NCBI GenBank assembly: GCA_963773035.1
Contig: CAVYZX010000037.1
Location: 248,001-312,000, forward strand
Source: CAVRXZ01 sp963773035
GTDB taxonomy: Bacteria > Acidobacteriota > Vicinamibacteria > Vicinamibacterales > CAVVIG01
DNA length: 64,000 nucleotides
Direction of reading: 5' to 3'
Position 1 is the first letter of the stretch; every line of letters starts with the position of its first letter. The notes below the pieces were generated by a model. That model was given only the letters and a program-made list of their open reading frames with translations, had not been told where the DNA came from and made no database searches. Positions 15,425 to 25,208 of the stretch are shown one piece after another. The position numbers and the translations under genes are program-made.

Positions 15425-16686
15425 CCCCGCTTCTGATTTTCCTGTTGGCTTGTGTGGCCATCTACCTCGGGACCATCGAGGCCGCGTTCAGCGCGCTGAT
15501 GCGCCTGTCGCTTCGACTGCTGGCGGAGCGGAGCGACCGTCCCGGCACTCTCGGGGCGTTTCTGGACAATCCTCTTCTTCTGCTCGTTCCCGTGCGGTTC
15601 TTGCTGGGGGTTGTGATCGCCACGGCCACGGCGTTGTTGGCTCGAGCTATCGGTGTCGACGCCGCGCACACCGTGACCGTCGTTGTTCTCAGCGTCGTCA
15701 CATTTGTGGTCGTCTGTGAGCTGCTGGTGCCGCTAGCGATCGTGTTTCGCAATCCTGAGCGGGTGCTCGAGTTGCTGCTTCCATCGTTCACACCCGTAGC
15801 CAGGGCGCTCAGGCCGATTTCGAAATGGCTCGCGCGCGCGGTCGCTCTCATAAAGCGGGAGCAGCCCGGGTCGGTGGCAGCGCCTGACGTGGCGGCGGAA
15901 GAAGCGAAGGAGGCACCGAAGGCGTACGCCGACGACACGCAACAAGACGGCCTGATTGAAGGGGAAGAGCGTCGTCTCCTGCAGAGCATCGTCGATTTCG
16001 GCGACACCTTGGTACGTGAGGTCATGACCCCGCGGCCGGATATCGTGGCCATTCGCGAGGAGGCGACGATCGGAAAGCTGCGCGAGCTTTTTCGCGAGCA
16101 GGAATACTCGCGGTTTCCCGTTTACAAGGGAAATCTCGATAACATCGCGGGCTTCGTCTTCATCAAAGACCTAGTTCTCTTGGACGCCGGCGACGACGAC
16201 AAGCCGATTCGCCCGCTGGTTCGTCCGGCCGTCGTCGTGCCGGAGACTAAGCGCGTTCCCGAGCTCCTGCAACAATTCCAGCGCCAGCAGGCACAGTGCG
16301 CAATTGTCGTCGACGAATACGGAGGAACCGCGGGCCTGGTCACGATTGAGGATCTCCTCGAAGAGATCGTCGGCGAGATCCGTGACGAATATGACGTCGA
16401 ATCCGAGCAGATCGTCGACGAGGGCAACGGGCGCTTTCTTTTCACTGGAATGGTGAACATCGACGAAGTGGCGCAGCGTCTGAATGTCCAGATCGAGAGG
16501 GAGGGCTTCGAGACGGTCGGCGGGTACTTGATGTCGCACCTCGGCCGTGTCCCTGCAGTGGGCGAGCGATTCGATGTCGATGGCCTGTCGGTCGAAGTCC
16601 TCGATGCCGAACGGCGACGGGTGACGAAGGTCCGTATTGCGCGTCAAGAGACTCCGCAGCAAGTCGAGGAGTCTTCCACTAGGTGA
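15421..16686 (+). CDS. CNNM/CorC (HlyC) family protein with CBS pair
   Basis: A 421-residue membrane protein of the HlyC/CorC (CNNM) family, linked to magnesium or cobalt efflux. Order: DUF21/CNNM transmembrane domain (about 1-165) with several hydrophobic helices, a cytoplasmic CBS domain pair (about 195-335; VREVMTPRPDIVAIREEATI and the second CBS with CAIVVDEYGGTAGLVTIEDLLEEIVGEI split across it), and a C-terminal CorC_HlyC domain (about 350-405). It overlaps ybeY and era by 4 nt each. The family position between ybeY and era is common in bacteria. Ion specificity is not evident from sequence. Confidence 0.9.
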   Translation: MTPLLIFLLACVAIYLGTIEAAFSALMRLSLRLLAERSDRPGTLGAFLDNPLLLLVPVRFLLGVVIATATALLARAIGVDAAHTVTVVVLSVVTFVVVCELLVPLAIVFRNPERVLELLLPSFTPVARALRPISKWLARAVALIKREQPGSVAAPDVAAEEAKEAPKAYADDTQQDGLIEGEERRLLQSIVDFGDTLVREVMTPRPDIVAIREEATIGKLRELFREQEYSRFPVYKGNLDNIAGFVFIKDLVLLDAGDDDKPIRPLVRPAVVVPETKRVPELLQQFQRQQAQCAIVVDEYGGTAGLVTIEDLLEEIVGEIRDEYDVESEQIVDEGNGRFLFTGMVNIDEVAQRLNVQIEREGFETVGGYLMSHLGRVPAVGERFDVDGLSVEVLDAERRRVTKVRIARQETPQQVEESSTR

Positions 16687-17603
16687 AAACGGGTTTCGTC
16701 TCGTTGATCGGTCGACCGAACGCGGGCAAGTCGACTCTGCTCAACCGGCTCGTCGGCACGAAGCTCGCGATCGTTTCGGACAAGCCTCAGACCACAAGAA
16801 CCCGAATTCTGGGCGTCCGGAATTATCCGGATGCGCAAGTGGTCTTCTTCGACACGCCTGGGATTCACCGGCCCTTGCACCGCTTGAACGTCCGGATGGT
16901 CGACACGGCAATGGACACGATTCGGCAGGTAGACGTGCTTGGCCTGGTCCTGGATGCGAGCGAGAAGGCTGGTAAAGGCGATCACTTCGTCATCGATCTG
17001 GTGAAACGCGCAACCGCACCTGTGTTTCTGATCCTGAACAAGGTTGATCTGATTCGGAAATCGCGGCTGTTGCCGGCGATCGACGAGTTCTCGAAGCTCG
17101 CATCCTTTGCCGAGATTGTGCCAATTTCAGCCGCCACGGGCGAGAACGTGGATCGGTTGGAGCGTGCACTGATCGAACGGCTGCCTGAAGGGGAGCGGCT
17201 CTATCCCCTCGACTATTTGACGGATCAGCCGGAACGTGTTCTGGCAGCCGAAATCGTGCGTGAAAAACTGTTGCAGTTCACGCATGCGGAGATTCCTTTC
17301 GCCAGCGCCGTCATCGTCGATCGGTTCGAGGAGCCTGTCGAAAGCCCCGCAGCGACAGCTCCGCCAATTCTGCGGCTGTATTGCACCATCGTCGTCGATC
17401 GTGAATCGCAGAAGCCGATCGTCCTCGGCAAAGGCGGGCAGATGATCAAGCGGGTCGGTACGGCGGCCCGTCAGGAACTGGAGGAGCTCTTCGGGGTTCG
17501 CGTCTTTCTCGATCTTCATGTGCGTGTCCGCGCCGAGTGGCGGGAGGATGAGAGGGTGTTGAGCCAGATTGGTGTCGGTCGTGGCGATATGAAGGATCTC
17601 TGA
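16683..17603 (+). CDS. era: GTPase Era
   Basis: Essential GTPase that binds 16S rRNA and helps assemble the 30S subunit. The 306-residue protein has G1 GRPNAGKSTLLN (about 10-21), the switch region SDKPQTTRTRILGV, G3 DTPG, G4 NKVD, and a C-terminal KH domain (about 205-290) with KPIVLGKGGQMIKRVGTAAR, which carries the GxxG RNA-binding loop. It starts at GTG inside the stop of the preceding gene (GTGA), so the two are coupled. Length is normal. Confidence 0.97.
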   Translation: MKTGFVSLIGRPNAGKSTLLNRLVGTKLAIVSDKPQTTRTRILGVRNYPDAQVVFFDTPGIHRPLHRLNVRMVDTAMDTIRQVDVLGLVLDASEKAGKGDHFVIDLVKRATAPVFLILNKVDLIRKSRLLPAIDEFSKLASFAEIVPISAATGENVDRLERALIERLPEGERLYPLDYLTDQPERVLAAEIVREKLLQFTHAEIPFASAVIVDRFEEPVESPAATAPPILRLYCTIVVDRESQKPIVLGKGGQMIKRVGTAARQELEELFGVRVFLDLHVRVRAEWREDERVLSQIGVGRGDMKDL

Positions 17604-17667
17604 AAGAGTCGCCGATCACGTGAGGTGAAGCTTCCAACCTGTGATAGTTTGAAGGCTCGTCCCCGGC

Positions 17668-18312
17668 ATGCCGCTCTACACCACCGACGCTCTGATCCTG
17701 CGGTCGTACACGCTCGGTGAATCAGATCGCATTGTCGTGTTCCTCACGCGCGATCGCGGTAAGAAGCGCGGTGTGGCGAAGAATGCGCGCCAGAGCCGGC
17801 GCAGGTTTGGCGGCGCGCTCGAAACGCTGACGTGCGGTCGGGTGGCGTACATGGAGCGCGAGCGCCGAGACCTCGTTCGCCTCGACTATGTCGAGCCGAT
17901 TCGGTCGCCGTTGTCGGCCGTCGATGGCACTGCGCTCGGGTACGTTGGGTATTTCGCCGAGTTGCTCGATGAATGGTCGCCAGAGGCCGACCCCAATGAG
18001 CCGTTGTTCAGGCTGGGTGCTTCGATGGTGGAAGCGATGGCCGTCGGCGTCCCAATCGAACGCCTGGCTCGCTATTTCGAGTACTGGTTGTTGAGGCTGC
18101 AAGGCGTGTACGAGACGGACGAGCGGATTTCTCGCGATGCCAGGGCGTTTCTGGACGCCGCTCGCACCTGCAGTCCGTTCGCGCTCGGCGACCTAACGAT
18201 AACGCCGCGAGCACTCAGCGAGATTGAAACGGTGCATCGGGCGCTGATTTCGATGCACCTGGAGAAGGATCTCAAGTCGGCGCGCGTGTTGCGCGAACTG
18301 CGACGACCGTGA
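17668..18312 (+). CDS. recO: DNA repair protein RecO
   Basis: RecO helps load RecA on SSB-coated single-stranded DNA together with RecR. The 214-residue protein starts MPLYTTDALILRSYTLGESD, the OB-fold N-terminus of the family, followed by the helical domain (FAELLDEWSPEADPNEPLF, RYFEYWLLRLQGVYE). The four-cysteine zinc cluster found in many RecO proteins is absent: only two isolated cysteines are present. It is slightly short for the family (about 240). The gene begins 64 nt after era and overlaps glyQ by 4 nt. Confidence 0.88.
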   Translation: MPLYTTDALILRSYTLGESDRIVVFLTRDRGKKRGVAKNARQSRRRFGGALETLTCGRVAYMERERRDLVRLDYVEPIRSPLSAVDGTALGYVGYFAELLDEWSPEADPNEPLFRLGASMVEAMAVGVPIERLARYFEYWLLRLQGVYETDERISRDARAFLDAARTCSPFALGDLTITPRALSEIETVHRALISMHLEKDLKSARVLRELRRP

Positions 18313-19184
18313 CTTTTCAGAACCTGATTCTCAAACTGTCCGAGTTCTGGGCCTCTCGAGGCTGCACTCTCCAGCAACCGCTCGATATCGAGATTGGCGC
18401 CGGGACCATGCATCCAGAGACGTTCCTGCGCGTGCTTGGACCGGCGCATTGGAACGTGGCGTACGTGCAGCCGTCGCGCCGACCGGCCGATGGCCGCTTT
18501 GGCGAGAACCCTAACCGGCTGCTGAAGCACTACCAGTTTCAAGTCGTGCTCAAGCCGGCCCCTGACGAGGTCCAACAGCTTTATCTGGAGAGCCTCGAAG
18601 CATTAGGCATCAATCCCCGGCAACACGACATCCGCTTTGAAGAAGACAACTGGGAGTCGCCGACGTTGGGGGCATGGGGGATTGGCTGGCAGGTGATGTT
18701 CGACGGCCTCGAGATCTCTCAGTTCACCTACTTTCAACAGGCAGGCGGCCTCGAGCTTTCCCCGATTTCGGCCGAGCTGACCTACGGCCTCGAGCGCATC
18801 GCGATGGCGCTTCAGCGAGTCGACAGCATTTTCGACATCGAATGGAGCCCTGGCGTGACGTACCGTGATGTGCGCCATCGTGACGAAGTAGAAGGGTCAA
18901 AATACGTTTTCGGGCAGGTCGATTTGCCGGCCGGCGAATTTGGGGCCTTTCACCGGGATTTGTTCGACCGGCACTACCGCTTTGCAGAGTCGCTGCTCAA
19001 TTCCGGATTGATCTTGCCTGCGCTCGAGCACTGCCTCAAGTGTTCGCATCTCTTCAACATTCTCGACGCGAGCAACAGCATCGGTGTAACCGAGCGTACT
19101 TCTTACATCCTGCGGGTGCGGCAGCTCGCCATTGGCATCGCAAAAGCCTACGTTCAGGCGACTGAACCGAAGGTGCTGGCGTAG
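18309..19184 (+). CDS. glyQ: Glycyl-tRNA synthetase alpha subunit
   Basis: Catalytic subunit of the bacterial alpha2beta2 glycyl-tRNA synthetase. The 291-residue protein opens TFQNLILKLSEFWASRGCTL and shows PETFLRVLGPAHWNVAYVQP, RRPADGRFGENPNRLLKHYQ and the class II core GLEISQFTYFQQAGGLEL. Length matches the family. Translation starts at GTG overlapping the recO stop, and glyS follows after 3 nt. Confidence 0.97.
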   Translation: MTFQNLILKLSEFWASRGCTLQQPLDIEIGAGTMHPETFLRVLGPAHWNVAYVQPSRRPADGRFGENPNRLLKHYQFQVVLKPAPDEVQQLYLESLEALGINPRQHDIRFEEDNWESPTLGAWGIGWQVMFDGLEISQFTYFQQAGGLELSPISAELTYGLERIAMALQRVDSIFDIEWSPGVTYRDVRHRDEVEGSKYVFGQVDLPAGEFGAFHRDLFDRHYRFAESLLNSGLILPALEHCLKCSHLFNILDASNSIGVTERTSYILRVRQLAIGIAKAYVQATEPKVLA

Positions 19185-19187
19185 TTC

Positions 19188-21437
19188 ATGGACCGCGAAC
19201 TACTCCTCGAAATCGGTTGCGAAGAGTTGCCGGCGAGATGGCTTCCCGATCTGACGAATCAGATTGGCGATGTGGTTCGAAGTCAGCTCGAGGCGCAACG
19301 CCTGTCACCCGAGACACCTGTTGAGACGTTCAGTACACCTCGGCGGCTGACCGTCCGGGTAGCTCGCGTTCCGGAACGACAGACGGATCTCGAAGAAATG
19401 GTGAATGGTCCGCCGGTATCGGCGAGCTTCAAGCCCGATGGCACCGCAACTCCGGCCGCTGAAGGGTTTGCGGCCAGGCAAGGCGTCGACGTGTCAATGC
19501 TCGAGCGAATCGAGACGCCGAAAGGTGAATACCTCGGATATCGAAAGCGGCAACGCGGAAAGGCGGCGGTCGACGTGCTCCCCGACGTGCTCGCAGGAGC
19601 GCTGCGTTCTCTGACATTTCCGAAAGCGATGCGCTGGGATGCCTTGCTCGACGATGGACGTGGCGAGCTCCTGTTCGGGCGCCCGATTCGCTGGATCCTT
19701 TTCATCTATGGCGGGCGAGTTGTGCCGTTCACCATCGGCCGGACGTCCGTCGCGCAAGCCGGTGCTGTGCAGGATGTCTCGTCCGATGCGGTCACCTACG
19801 GGCATCGTTTTCTGACGACCAGCGGTCGCGCCGGGCGTGCGGTAAAAGTCAGGAGCTTCGATGAATATCGGACCCGGCTGCTCGAAAACTACGTCATCCT
19901 CGAGCGCAGTGAACGGCACGACAAGATTGCACGCGAACTCGACGCCAAAGCGCTTCGCTTGAAAACTCGAGTGAGTCGCGTCGTCCACAGCGAGTCGGAG
20001 CTCCTGGACGAGGTTCCAGATCTCGTCGAATACCCGTCGGTCATCGCGGGCACGTTTGCATCAGAGTTTACCGATGTACTCCCGAGCGAAGTGTTGACCA
20101 CCACGTTGATTCATCATCAGCACTATTTCCCGGTTGAAGGCGAGGACAGGAAGCTGAAGCCGGCGTTTCTGGCGGTGATCAACACTGAGCCCGATAACGA
20201 GCGAACGATCGCTCGTAACGCAGAACGGGTGGTGACCGCCCGGCTGCGGGATGCCTTGTTCTTTTGGGAGACCGATCGGCGGACGAAGCTGGAAGGGCAT
20301 CGAGATCGCCTGTCGACATTGCTGTTCCACAAGAGGCTGGGCACGTACAAGGAAAAGGCCGAGCGAATCGAACGCCTCGCCAATTGGATCATCAGCGTCG
20401 CTTTTCACAGGCCGGATTTGGGCGACCAGGCCGCTCTGGCGGCTCGACTGGCAAAGGCGGATTTGACGACCGACATGGTCCGCGAGTTCACCGAGCTCCA
20501 GGGAACCATGGGCGGCATTTATGCGCGCGAAGAGGGACAACGCGAAGAGGTGTGGAAGGCAATCTACTTTCACTACCTGCCGGTCGGTGTCGAGATCGAC
20601 GCTCGGCCCACCCGCGATCAGCTCGGGCGGGCCAACGCGACCTGGGCCGCCGTGTCACTCGCCGACAAGCTCGATACCGTCGTCGGCTTGTTCATGGCTG
20701 GAGAGCGTCCGACCGGTTCGCGCGATCCGTTTGGCCTGCGCCGGGCCGCCCAAGGCATCGTGAAGATCTTGTCGGATCTTCCTCAGACCAGTGAGCTCAG
20801 CGTCAGTCCATCACTCGGCACACTGGTGGCCCGGGCGGAGGAGGGGTTCGACGGCCAGGGCGTCAGTGCACCGGAGGATTGGAAGCAGCAATTGGGACTC
20901 TTCTTCACTGAGCGAATGCGGCACCTGCTGGTCTCTCGTGGCTCCACCTACGATGAAGTGAATGCCACTGTGGTTCCGGACGGGACCCTTGACGAGCTGG
21001 AACCGTTGAGTACGCGATTGCGGGCCGAGGCAGTGGCCGAGGCGCGAAGGTCCGATGAATTCGAGGCACTGGCCGAGCTTTTCAAGCGGGTCAAGAACAT
21101 TTCTAAAGGTGTTCGATTCACGATTGGATGGCCGGCGCTCGTCGACTATGCGAATCAAGGTTCTCGCGAAGCAGCGGAAAAGGAACTGATCCAGAAGGTC
21201 ATGGAACAGGCGAGTTCCGTCCCCAAAGCGAAGGCGGCTGGCGACTTCGCGGGAGCGTTGACCGCGATCGCCAGCTTGAAGCCGCCCGTGGCCCGTTATT
21301 TCGATGAAGTGCTGGTGATGGCCGACGAGGCGGAGGTTCGGGAAAAGCGACTCCAACTGATGGCGGGACTCCGCGATCTGGTGATGGAGATCGCGGACAT
21401 CTCGGAAATTGAGCCGAGAGAACGCTCAGCTAGTTGA
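19188..21437 (+). CDS. glyS: Glycyl-tRNA synthetase beta subunit
   Basis: tRNA-binding partner of GlyQ. The 749-residue protein begins RELLLEIGCEELPARWLPD, a family hallmark, and has FPKAMRWDALLDDGRGELLF, GRPIRWILFIYGGRVVPF, the HD-type domain (VITARL-like VVTARLRDALFFWETDRR) and the C-terminal anticodon-binding-like region (DYANQGSREAAEKELI). Somewhat longer than the roughly 690-residue E. coli subunit. It lies 3 nt after glyQ. A 22-bp palindrome follows the stop before ppdK. Confidence 0.96.
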   Translation: MDRELLLEIGCEELPARWLPDLTNQIGDVVRSQLEAQRLSPETPVETFSTPRRLTVRVARVPERQTDLEEMVNGPPVSASFKPDGTATPAAEGFAARQGVDVSMLERIETPKGEYLGYRKRQRGKAAVDVLPDVLAGALRSLTFPKAMRWDALLDDGRGELLFGRPIRWILFIYGGRVVPFTIGRTSVAQAGAVQDVSSDAVTYGHRFLTTSGRAGRAVKVRSFDEYRTRLLENYVILERSERHDKIARELDAKALRLKTRVSRVVHSESELLDEVPDLVEYPSVIAGTFASEFTDVLPSEVLTTTLIHHQHYFPVEGEDRKLKPAFLAVINTEPDNERTIARNAERVVTARLRDALFFWETDRRTKLEGHRDRLSTLLFHKRLGTYKEKAERIERLANWIISVAFHRPDLGDQAALAARLAKADLTTDMVREFTELQGTMGGIYAREEGQREEVWKAIYFHYLPVGVEIDARPTRDQLGRANATWAAVSLADKLDTVVGLFMAGERPTGSRDPFGLRRAAQGIVKILSDLPQTSELSVSPSLGTLVARAEEGFDGQGVSAPEDWKQQLGLFFTERMRHLLVSRGSTYDEVNATVVPDGTLDELEPLSTRLRAEAVAEARRSDEFEALAELFKRVKNISKGVRFTIGWPALVDYANQGSREAAEKELIQKVMEQASSVPKAKAAGDFAGALTAIASLKPPVARYFDEVLVMADEAEVREKRLQLMAGLRDLVMEIADISEIEPRERSAS

Positions 21438-21444
21438 ATTGGTG

Positions 21445-21466
21445 GCTTCCGGCTTAAGCCGGAAGC
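21445..21466. repeat. Perfect 22-bp palindrome, copy 1 (glyS-ppdK)
   Basis: GCTTCCGGCTT followed directly by its reverse complement AAGCCGGAAGC. The same 22 bp occurs at 38845-38866 between mlaF and mlaD. There is no T-run, so an intrinsic terminator is unlikely; it resembles REP-type elements. Confidence 0.85.
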
Positions 21467-21494
21467 TACGACGTGAAACGGAGTGACTCATTCG

Positions 21495-24239
21495 ATGGCG
21501 AAAAAGGCTGCAAGCAAGAAGGCGGGCAAGGCGAAGAAGCACGTGTACTTTTTCGGCGGTGGTAAAGCCGACGGCAACCGCGACATGAAGGATTTGCTCG
21601 GCGGAAAGGGCTCCGGCCTCGCCGAGATGACCAACGCAGGTCTGCCCGTGCCGCCGGGGTTCACGATCTCCACCGAGGTCTGCAACATCTACTACCGCGA
21701 GAAAAGCAAGATACCGGCGGCGATCGATCGCGAAATCGCCGATCACCTGAAGCGCTTGGAGAAAGTTGCGGGTGCGACGCTCGGTTCGAGTGCCAACCCG
21801 CTGTTGGTTTCGGTCCGCTCCGGCGCCAAGTTCTCGATGCCCGGCATGATGGACACGATTCTCAACCTGGGCCTGAACGATCAGGCCGTCGAAGGCTTGA
21901 AGAGCCGCACGAAGAATGGACGGTTTGCCTTCGATAGCTTCCGTCGATTCATTCAGATGTTCGGCAACGTCGTCCTGGAAATTCCGAAGGAAGCCTTCGA
22001 GCACGAATTCGAAGCCGTCAAGCGTGCGCGCCACGCGAAGCTGGACACGGATCTCAATGAAAAGGCATTGCGGGAGGTCGTTGGCCGTTACAAGGAGGTC
22101 GTGCAGAAACGGACCGGGAAGGCGTTTCCGCAGGATCCGCATCAGCAGCTGCAGATGGCGCGAAACGCCGTCTTTCGGTCCTGGATGAACCCTCGGGCGC
22201 GGGAATACCGGCGCATTTACGACATCCCCGACCACATCGGAACCGCGGTCAACGTCCAGATGATGGTTTTCGGCAACACGGGAGATCGGTCGGCAACTGG
22301 GGTTGGTTTCACGCGGAATCCCGCGACCGGGGCCAAAGAGTTCTACGGTGAGTTCCTGATTAATGCGCAGGGCGAGGATGTCGTTGCCGGCATCCGCACA
22401 CCGCAGCCGATTCTCGAGCTGGAACGAGTGATGCCGCAGGCGTACAAGCAGCTGCGAAGCATCACGACGAGACTCGAGAAGCATTACAAGGACGTGCAGG
22501 ACTTCGAGTTCACGATTCAGGACGAGCGCCTGTTCATGTTGCAGACCCGCAGCGGTAAGCGGACAGGGTACGCCGCCGTCGTGATTGCGACTGATTTGGT
22601 GGCTGAGAAGCTCGTCACGCCAAAGGAGGCCATCCTGCTCGTGGATCCGGAGGCGCTGACTCAACTCCTCGCGCCAGGCTTCGATTCGGACGAATGGAAG
22701 AAGATTCCTACTGCGACGAAAGGATTGCCTGCATCGCCCGGCGCCGCCAGCGGACAAGTGGTTTTTTCGGCAGACGATGCCGTTCAGTGGACGCAACAGG
22801 GCAAACAGGTGATTCTCGTTCGGCGGGAAACGGTACCCGACGACATTCACGGAATGTTCGTGGCACAGGGGATTCTTACCGCCACCGGAGGGATGACTTC
22901 CCACGCGGCCGTCGTCGGCAGGCAGATGGGGAAGCCTTCCGTCGTGGGTGCGGGTGCCCTGGAAATCGACGAGCACGCCAGACAGTTTCGCGTCAGCGGG
23001 AAGACCGTCAAGGAAGGCGAGTTCATCTCGTTCGACGGCCTCACCGGCGAGGTCAAAATAGCCCGGGTGGCGTCGAAGCCATCAGAAATCCTGCAGGTCA
23101 TTTCAGGCTCGCTTCCATCGAAGAAATCCGACATCTACGCGCGCTTCGACAAGCTGCTGAAGTGGGCCGACAAATATCGACGCCTGGGGATCCGGGCCAA
23201 TGCCGACCTGCCCGATCAGGCCGAGCTCGCATATGCCTTCGGCGCGGAGGGCATTGGTTTGTGCCGAACCGAGCACATGTTCTTTGGAGAGGGCCGCATT
23301 CCGATCGTGCAGCGCATGATTCTCGCGGAGAACGAGGCCGATCGGCGCAAGGCGCTGAACGAACTGCTGCCGTTGCAGCGCGACGACTTTCATGGGGTCT
23401 TCAAGGGGATGCATGGCCATCCAGTGACTATCCGGACCATTGACCCGCCGCTTCACGAGTTCTTGCCGAAGCGCGAGGAGCTGATGGTCGAGATCGCCGT
23501 TCTCGAGACCACCGACAAGAACAGCTCGAAGCTGGAGGAGAAGCGCCGGCTGCTCACGCGCGTCGAGCAGCTCCACGAATTCAACCCGATGCTGGGACAT
23601 CGGGGCGTGCGTCTGGGGATCACATATCCGGAAATCACGGAGATGCAAACCCGCGCCATCATCGAGGCTGCTTGCAGGTCGAGCAAGGAAGGCCTCAAGG
23701 TGGTTCCGGAGATCATGATTCCCCTCGTCGGCGACGTGAAGGAGCTGCGCGATCAGAAAGCGATCGTCGACCGCGTGGCGGCAGAGACCATGAAAGCGGA
23801 GGGCGTCAAGGTCAAGTACCTCGTTGGGACGATGATTGAAATTCCTCGTGGCGCCCTCACCGCCGATCGCATTGCGGAGGAAGCAGAGTTCTTTTCATTC
23901 GGCACCAACGACCTCACACAACTGGCCTTCGGATTTTCGAGAGACGATTCAGGAAAGTTCCTGAAGATCTATCAAGACAAGAAGATCCTCGAGAAGGATC
24001 CCTTTGCGTCAATCGACGTCGAGGGAGTGGGATCGCTCGTCCGCACGGGCGTGCAGCTCGGGCGCAAAACGCGGCCTGATCTGAAGCTCGGTATCTGTGG
24101 CGAGCACGGCGGCGATCCTTCGTCAGTGCACTTTTTCCATGAAGTCGGGCTGGACTACGTCAGCGCGTCGCCCTACCGCATACCGGTGGCGCGCCTTGCG
24201 GCGGCCCAGGCGGCGCTGTCGGTAAAGGTCGGCGATTGA
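21495..24239 (+). CDS. ppdK: Pyruvate, phosphate dikinase
   Basis: Interconverts pyruvate + ATP + Pi and phosphoenolpyruvate + AMP + PPi. The 914-residue protein has an N-terminal nucleotide-binding domain (LLGGKGSGLAEM, GLPVPPGFTIS), the central swivelling phosphohistidine domain with GGMTSHAAVVGRQMGKPSVV (catalytic His in TSHA, near residue 475), and the C-terminal PEP/pyruvate TIM barrel (GTMIEIPRGALTADRIA, FFSFGTNDLTQLAFGFSRDD, and ICGEHGGDPSSVHFFHEVGL with the catalytic Cys). An upstream GTG at 21483 is in frame, but the ATG at 21495 has GGAG at proper spacing and starts a Lys-rich N-terminus. Length is normal (about 880-910). Confidence 0.96.
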   Translation: MAKKAASKKAGKAKKHVYFFGGGKADGNRDMKDLLGGKGSGLAEMTNAGLPVPPGFTISTEVCNIYYREKSKIPAAIDREIADHLKRLEKVAGATLGSSANPLLVSVRSGAKFSMPGMMDTILNLGLNDQAVEGLKSRTKNGRFAFDSFRRFIQMFGNVVLEIPKEAFEHEFEAVKRARHAKLDTDLNEKALREVVGRYKEVVQKRTGKAFPQDPHQQLQMARNAVFRSWMNPRAREYRRIYDIPDHIGTAVNVQMMVFGNTGDRSATGVGFTRNPATGAKEFYGEFLINAQGEDVVAGIRTPQPILELERVMPQAYKQLRSITTRLEKHYKDVQDFEFTIQDERLFMLQTRSGKRTGYAAVVIATDLVAEKLVTPKEAILLVDPEALTQLLAPGFDSDEWKKIPTATKGLPASPGAASGQVVFSADDAVQWTQQGKQVILVRRETVPDDIHGMFVAQGILTATGGMTSHAAVVGRQMGKPSVVGAGALEIDEHARQFRVSGKTVKEGEFISFDGLTGEVKIARVASKPSEILQVISGSLPSKKSDIYARFDKLLKWADKYRRLGIRANADLPDQAELAYAFGAEGIGLCRTEHMFFGEGRIPIVQRMILAENEADRRKALNELLPLQRDDFHGVFKGMHGHPVTIRTIDPPLHEFLPKREELMVEIAVLETTDKNSSKLEEKRRLLTRVEQLHEFNPMLGHRGVRLGITYPEITEMQTRAIIEAACRSSKEGLKVVPEIMIPLVGDVKELRDQKAIVDRVAAETMKAEGVKVKYLVGTMIEIPRGALTADRIAEEAEFFSFGTNDLTQLAFGFSRDDSGKFLKIYQDKKILEKDPFASIDVEGVGSLVRTGVQLGRKTRPDLKLGICGEHGGDPSSVHFFHEVGLDYVSASPYRIPVARLAAAQAALSVKVGD

Positions 24240-25201
24240 TCACGATTTTCGTGCACCGGGAGGGCCGGACCGAAGCAGTCACGAGCGTCGATCGCGGCTG
24301 GCTGAACCCGCATGCTGGCGTGACGTTCTGGATCGATCTCGACTCGCCGTCCATCCCGGAGTCGCTGATCCTCAGCGATACGATGGGATTCCATCCGCTT
24401 TCGGTGGACGACGCGATGAGCGCCCTGCAGTATCCGAAAGTGGAGGCTTACGACGGCTACCTCTACGTTGTCCTTCATGCCATCGACTACGCCTCGGGCG
24501 GTCGTGGATTCAAGACTCACGACGTCGATTTCTTTCTGGGCCTGAACTATCTCGTGACCGTTCACATAGGGGGATCTCGCGGGATATCGGACCTGTTGGA
24601 GAATTGTCCCCGCAACCCGCGAATCCTCGCCGATGGTCCGGTCCCGCTGTTCCATCGCATCATCGACGCGATGGTGGACCACTATCGTCCGGAGATCGAG
24701 AAGCTCGAGGATCGCCTCGACGACCTCGAAAAGAAGGTGTTCGCCAATCCGACCGGCGCGCTGGTTCGTGACATTCTCGACGAAAAGCGCGATGTGGCTT
24801 CGCTACGAAGGGTCACGACTCCACAGCGTGACGTCATCGCCAGGCTGGCGCGGCGCGAGTTCGTCGACATCAGCACCGAAATGGCGTTCCGCTTCCGCGA
24901 CGTGCACGATCATCTGATCCGGATTTCCGACGATGCGCTGCTGTTTCAGGACCGTATCACCGGCATTCTGGACGCCCATCTGTCGAATGTCAGCAATCGA
25001 TTGAACGAGGTCATGAAAGTGTTGACCGTGGTGTCCACCATCTTCATGCCGCTGACGCTGCTGACGGGACTGTACGGAATGAACGTCGAACTCCCACATT
25101 TTCCCGGCGGTACTGCGGCTCAGTTCTGGTGGCTGTTCGGCTGCTCGATTGCGGTTGTCGTCCTCATGCTCGCCGTATTCCGCCGCAAGCGTTGGGTCTG
25201 A
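24236..25201 (+). CDS. corA: CorA family magnesium/cobalt transporter
   Basis: Pentameric divalent cation channel. The 321-residue protein has a large cytoplasmic N-terminal domain with a long helix (YRPEIEKLEDRLDDLEKKVF) and two C-terminal transmembrane helices; the pore signature YGMN lies at the end of the first (STIFMPLTLLTGLYGMNVEL). The end RRKRWV is short and basic, as in the family. It starts at TTG overlapping the ppdK stop (TTGA), and mutL follows after 7 nt, so it sits within the co-directional run. Confidence 0.93.
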   Translation: MITIFVHREGRTEAVTSVDRGWLNPHAGVTFWIDLDSPSIPESLILSDTMGFHPLSVDDAMSALQYPKVEAYDGYLYVVLHAIDYASGGRGFKTHDVDFFLGLNYLVTVHIGGSRGISDLLENCPRNPRILADGPVPLFHRIIDAMVDHYRPEIEKLEDRLDDLEKKVFANPTGALVRDILDEKRDVASLRRVTTPQRDVIARLARREFVDISTEMAFRFRDVHDHLIRISDDALLFQDRITGILDAHLSNVSNRLNEVMKVLTVVSTIFMPLTLLTGLYGMNVELPHFPGGTAAQFWWLFGCSIAVVVLMLAVFRRKRWV

Positions 25202-25208
25202 TCCAGCC

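Noticed and set aside
21445..21466. Palindrome after glyS as an intrinsic terminator
   Set aside because: No T-run follows and an identical copy sits in mid-operon between mlaF and mlaD.
21426..22976. 516-residue minus-strand frame
   Set aside because: Antisense to ppdK, which has full catalytic motifs; no recognisable domain in the minus frame.
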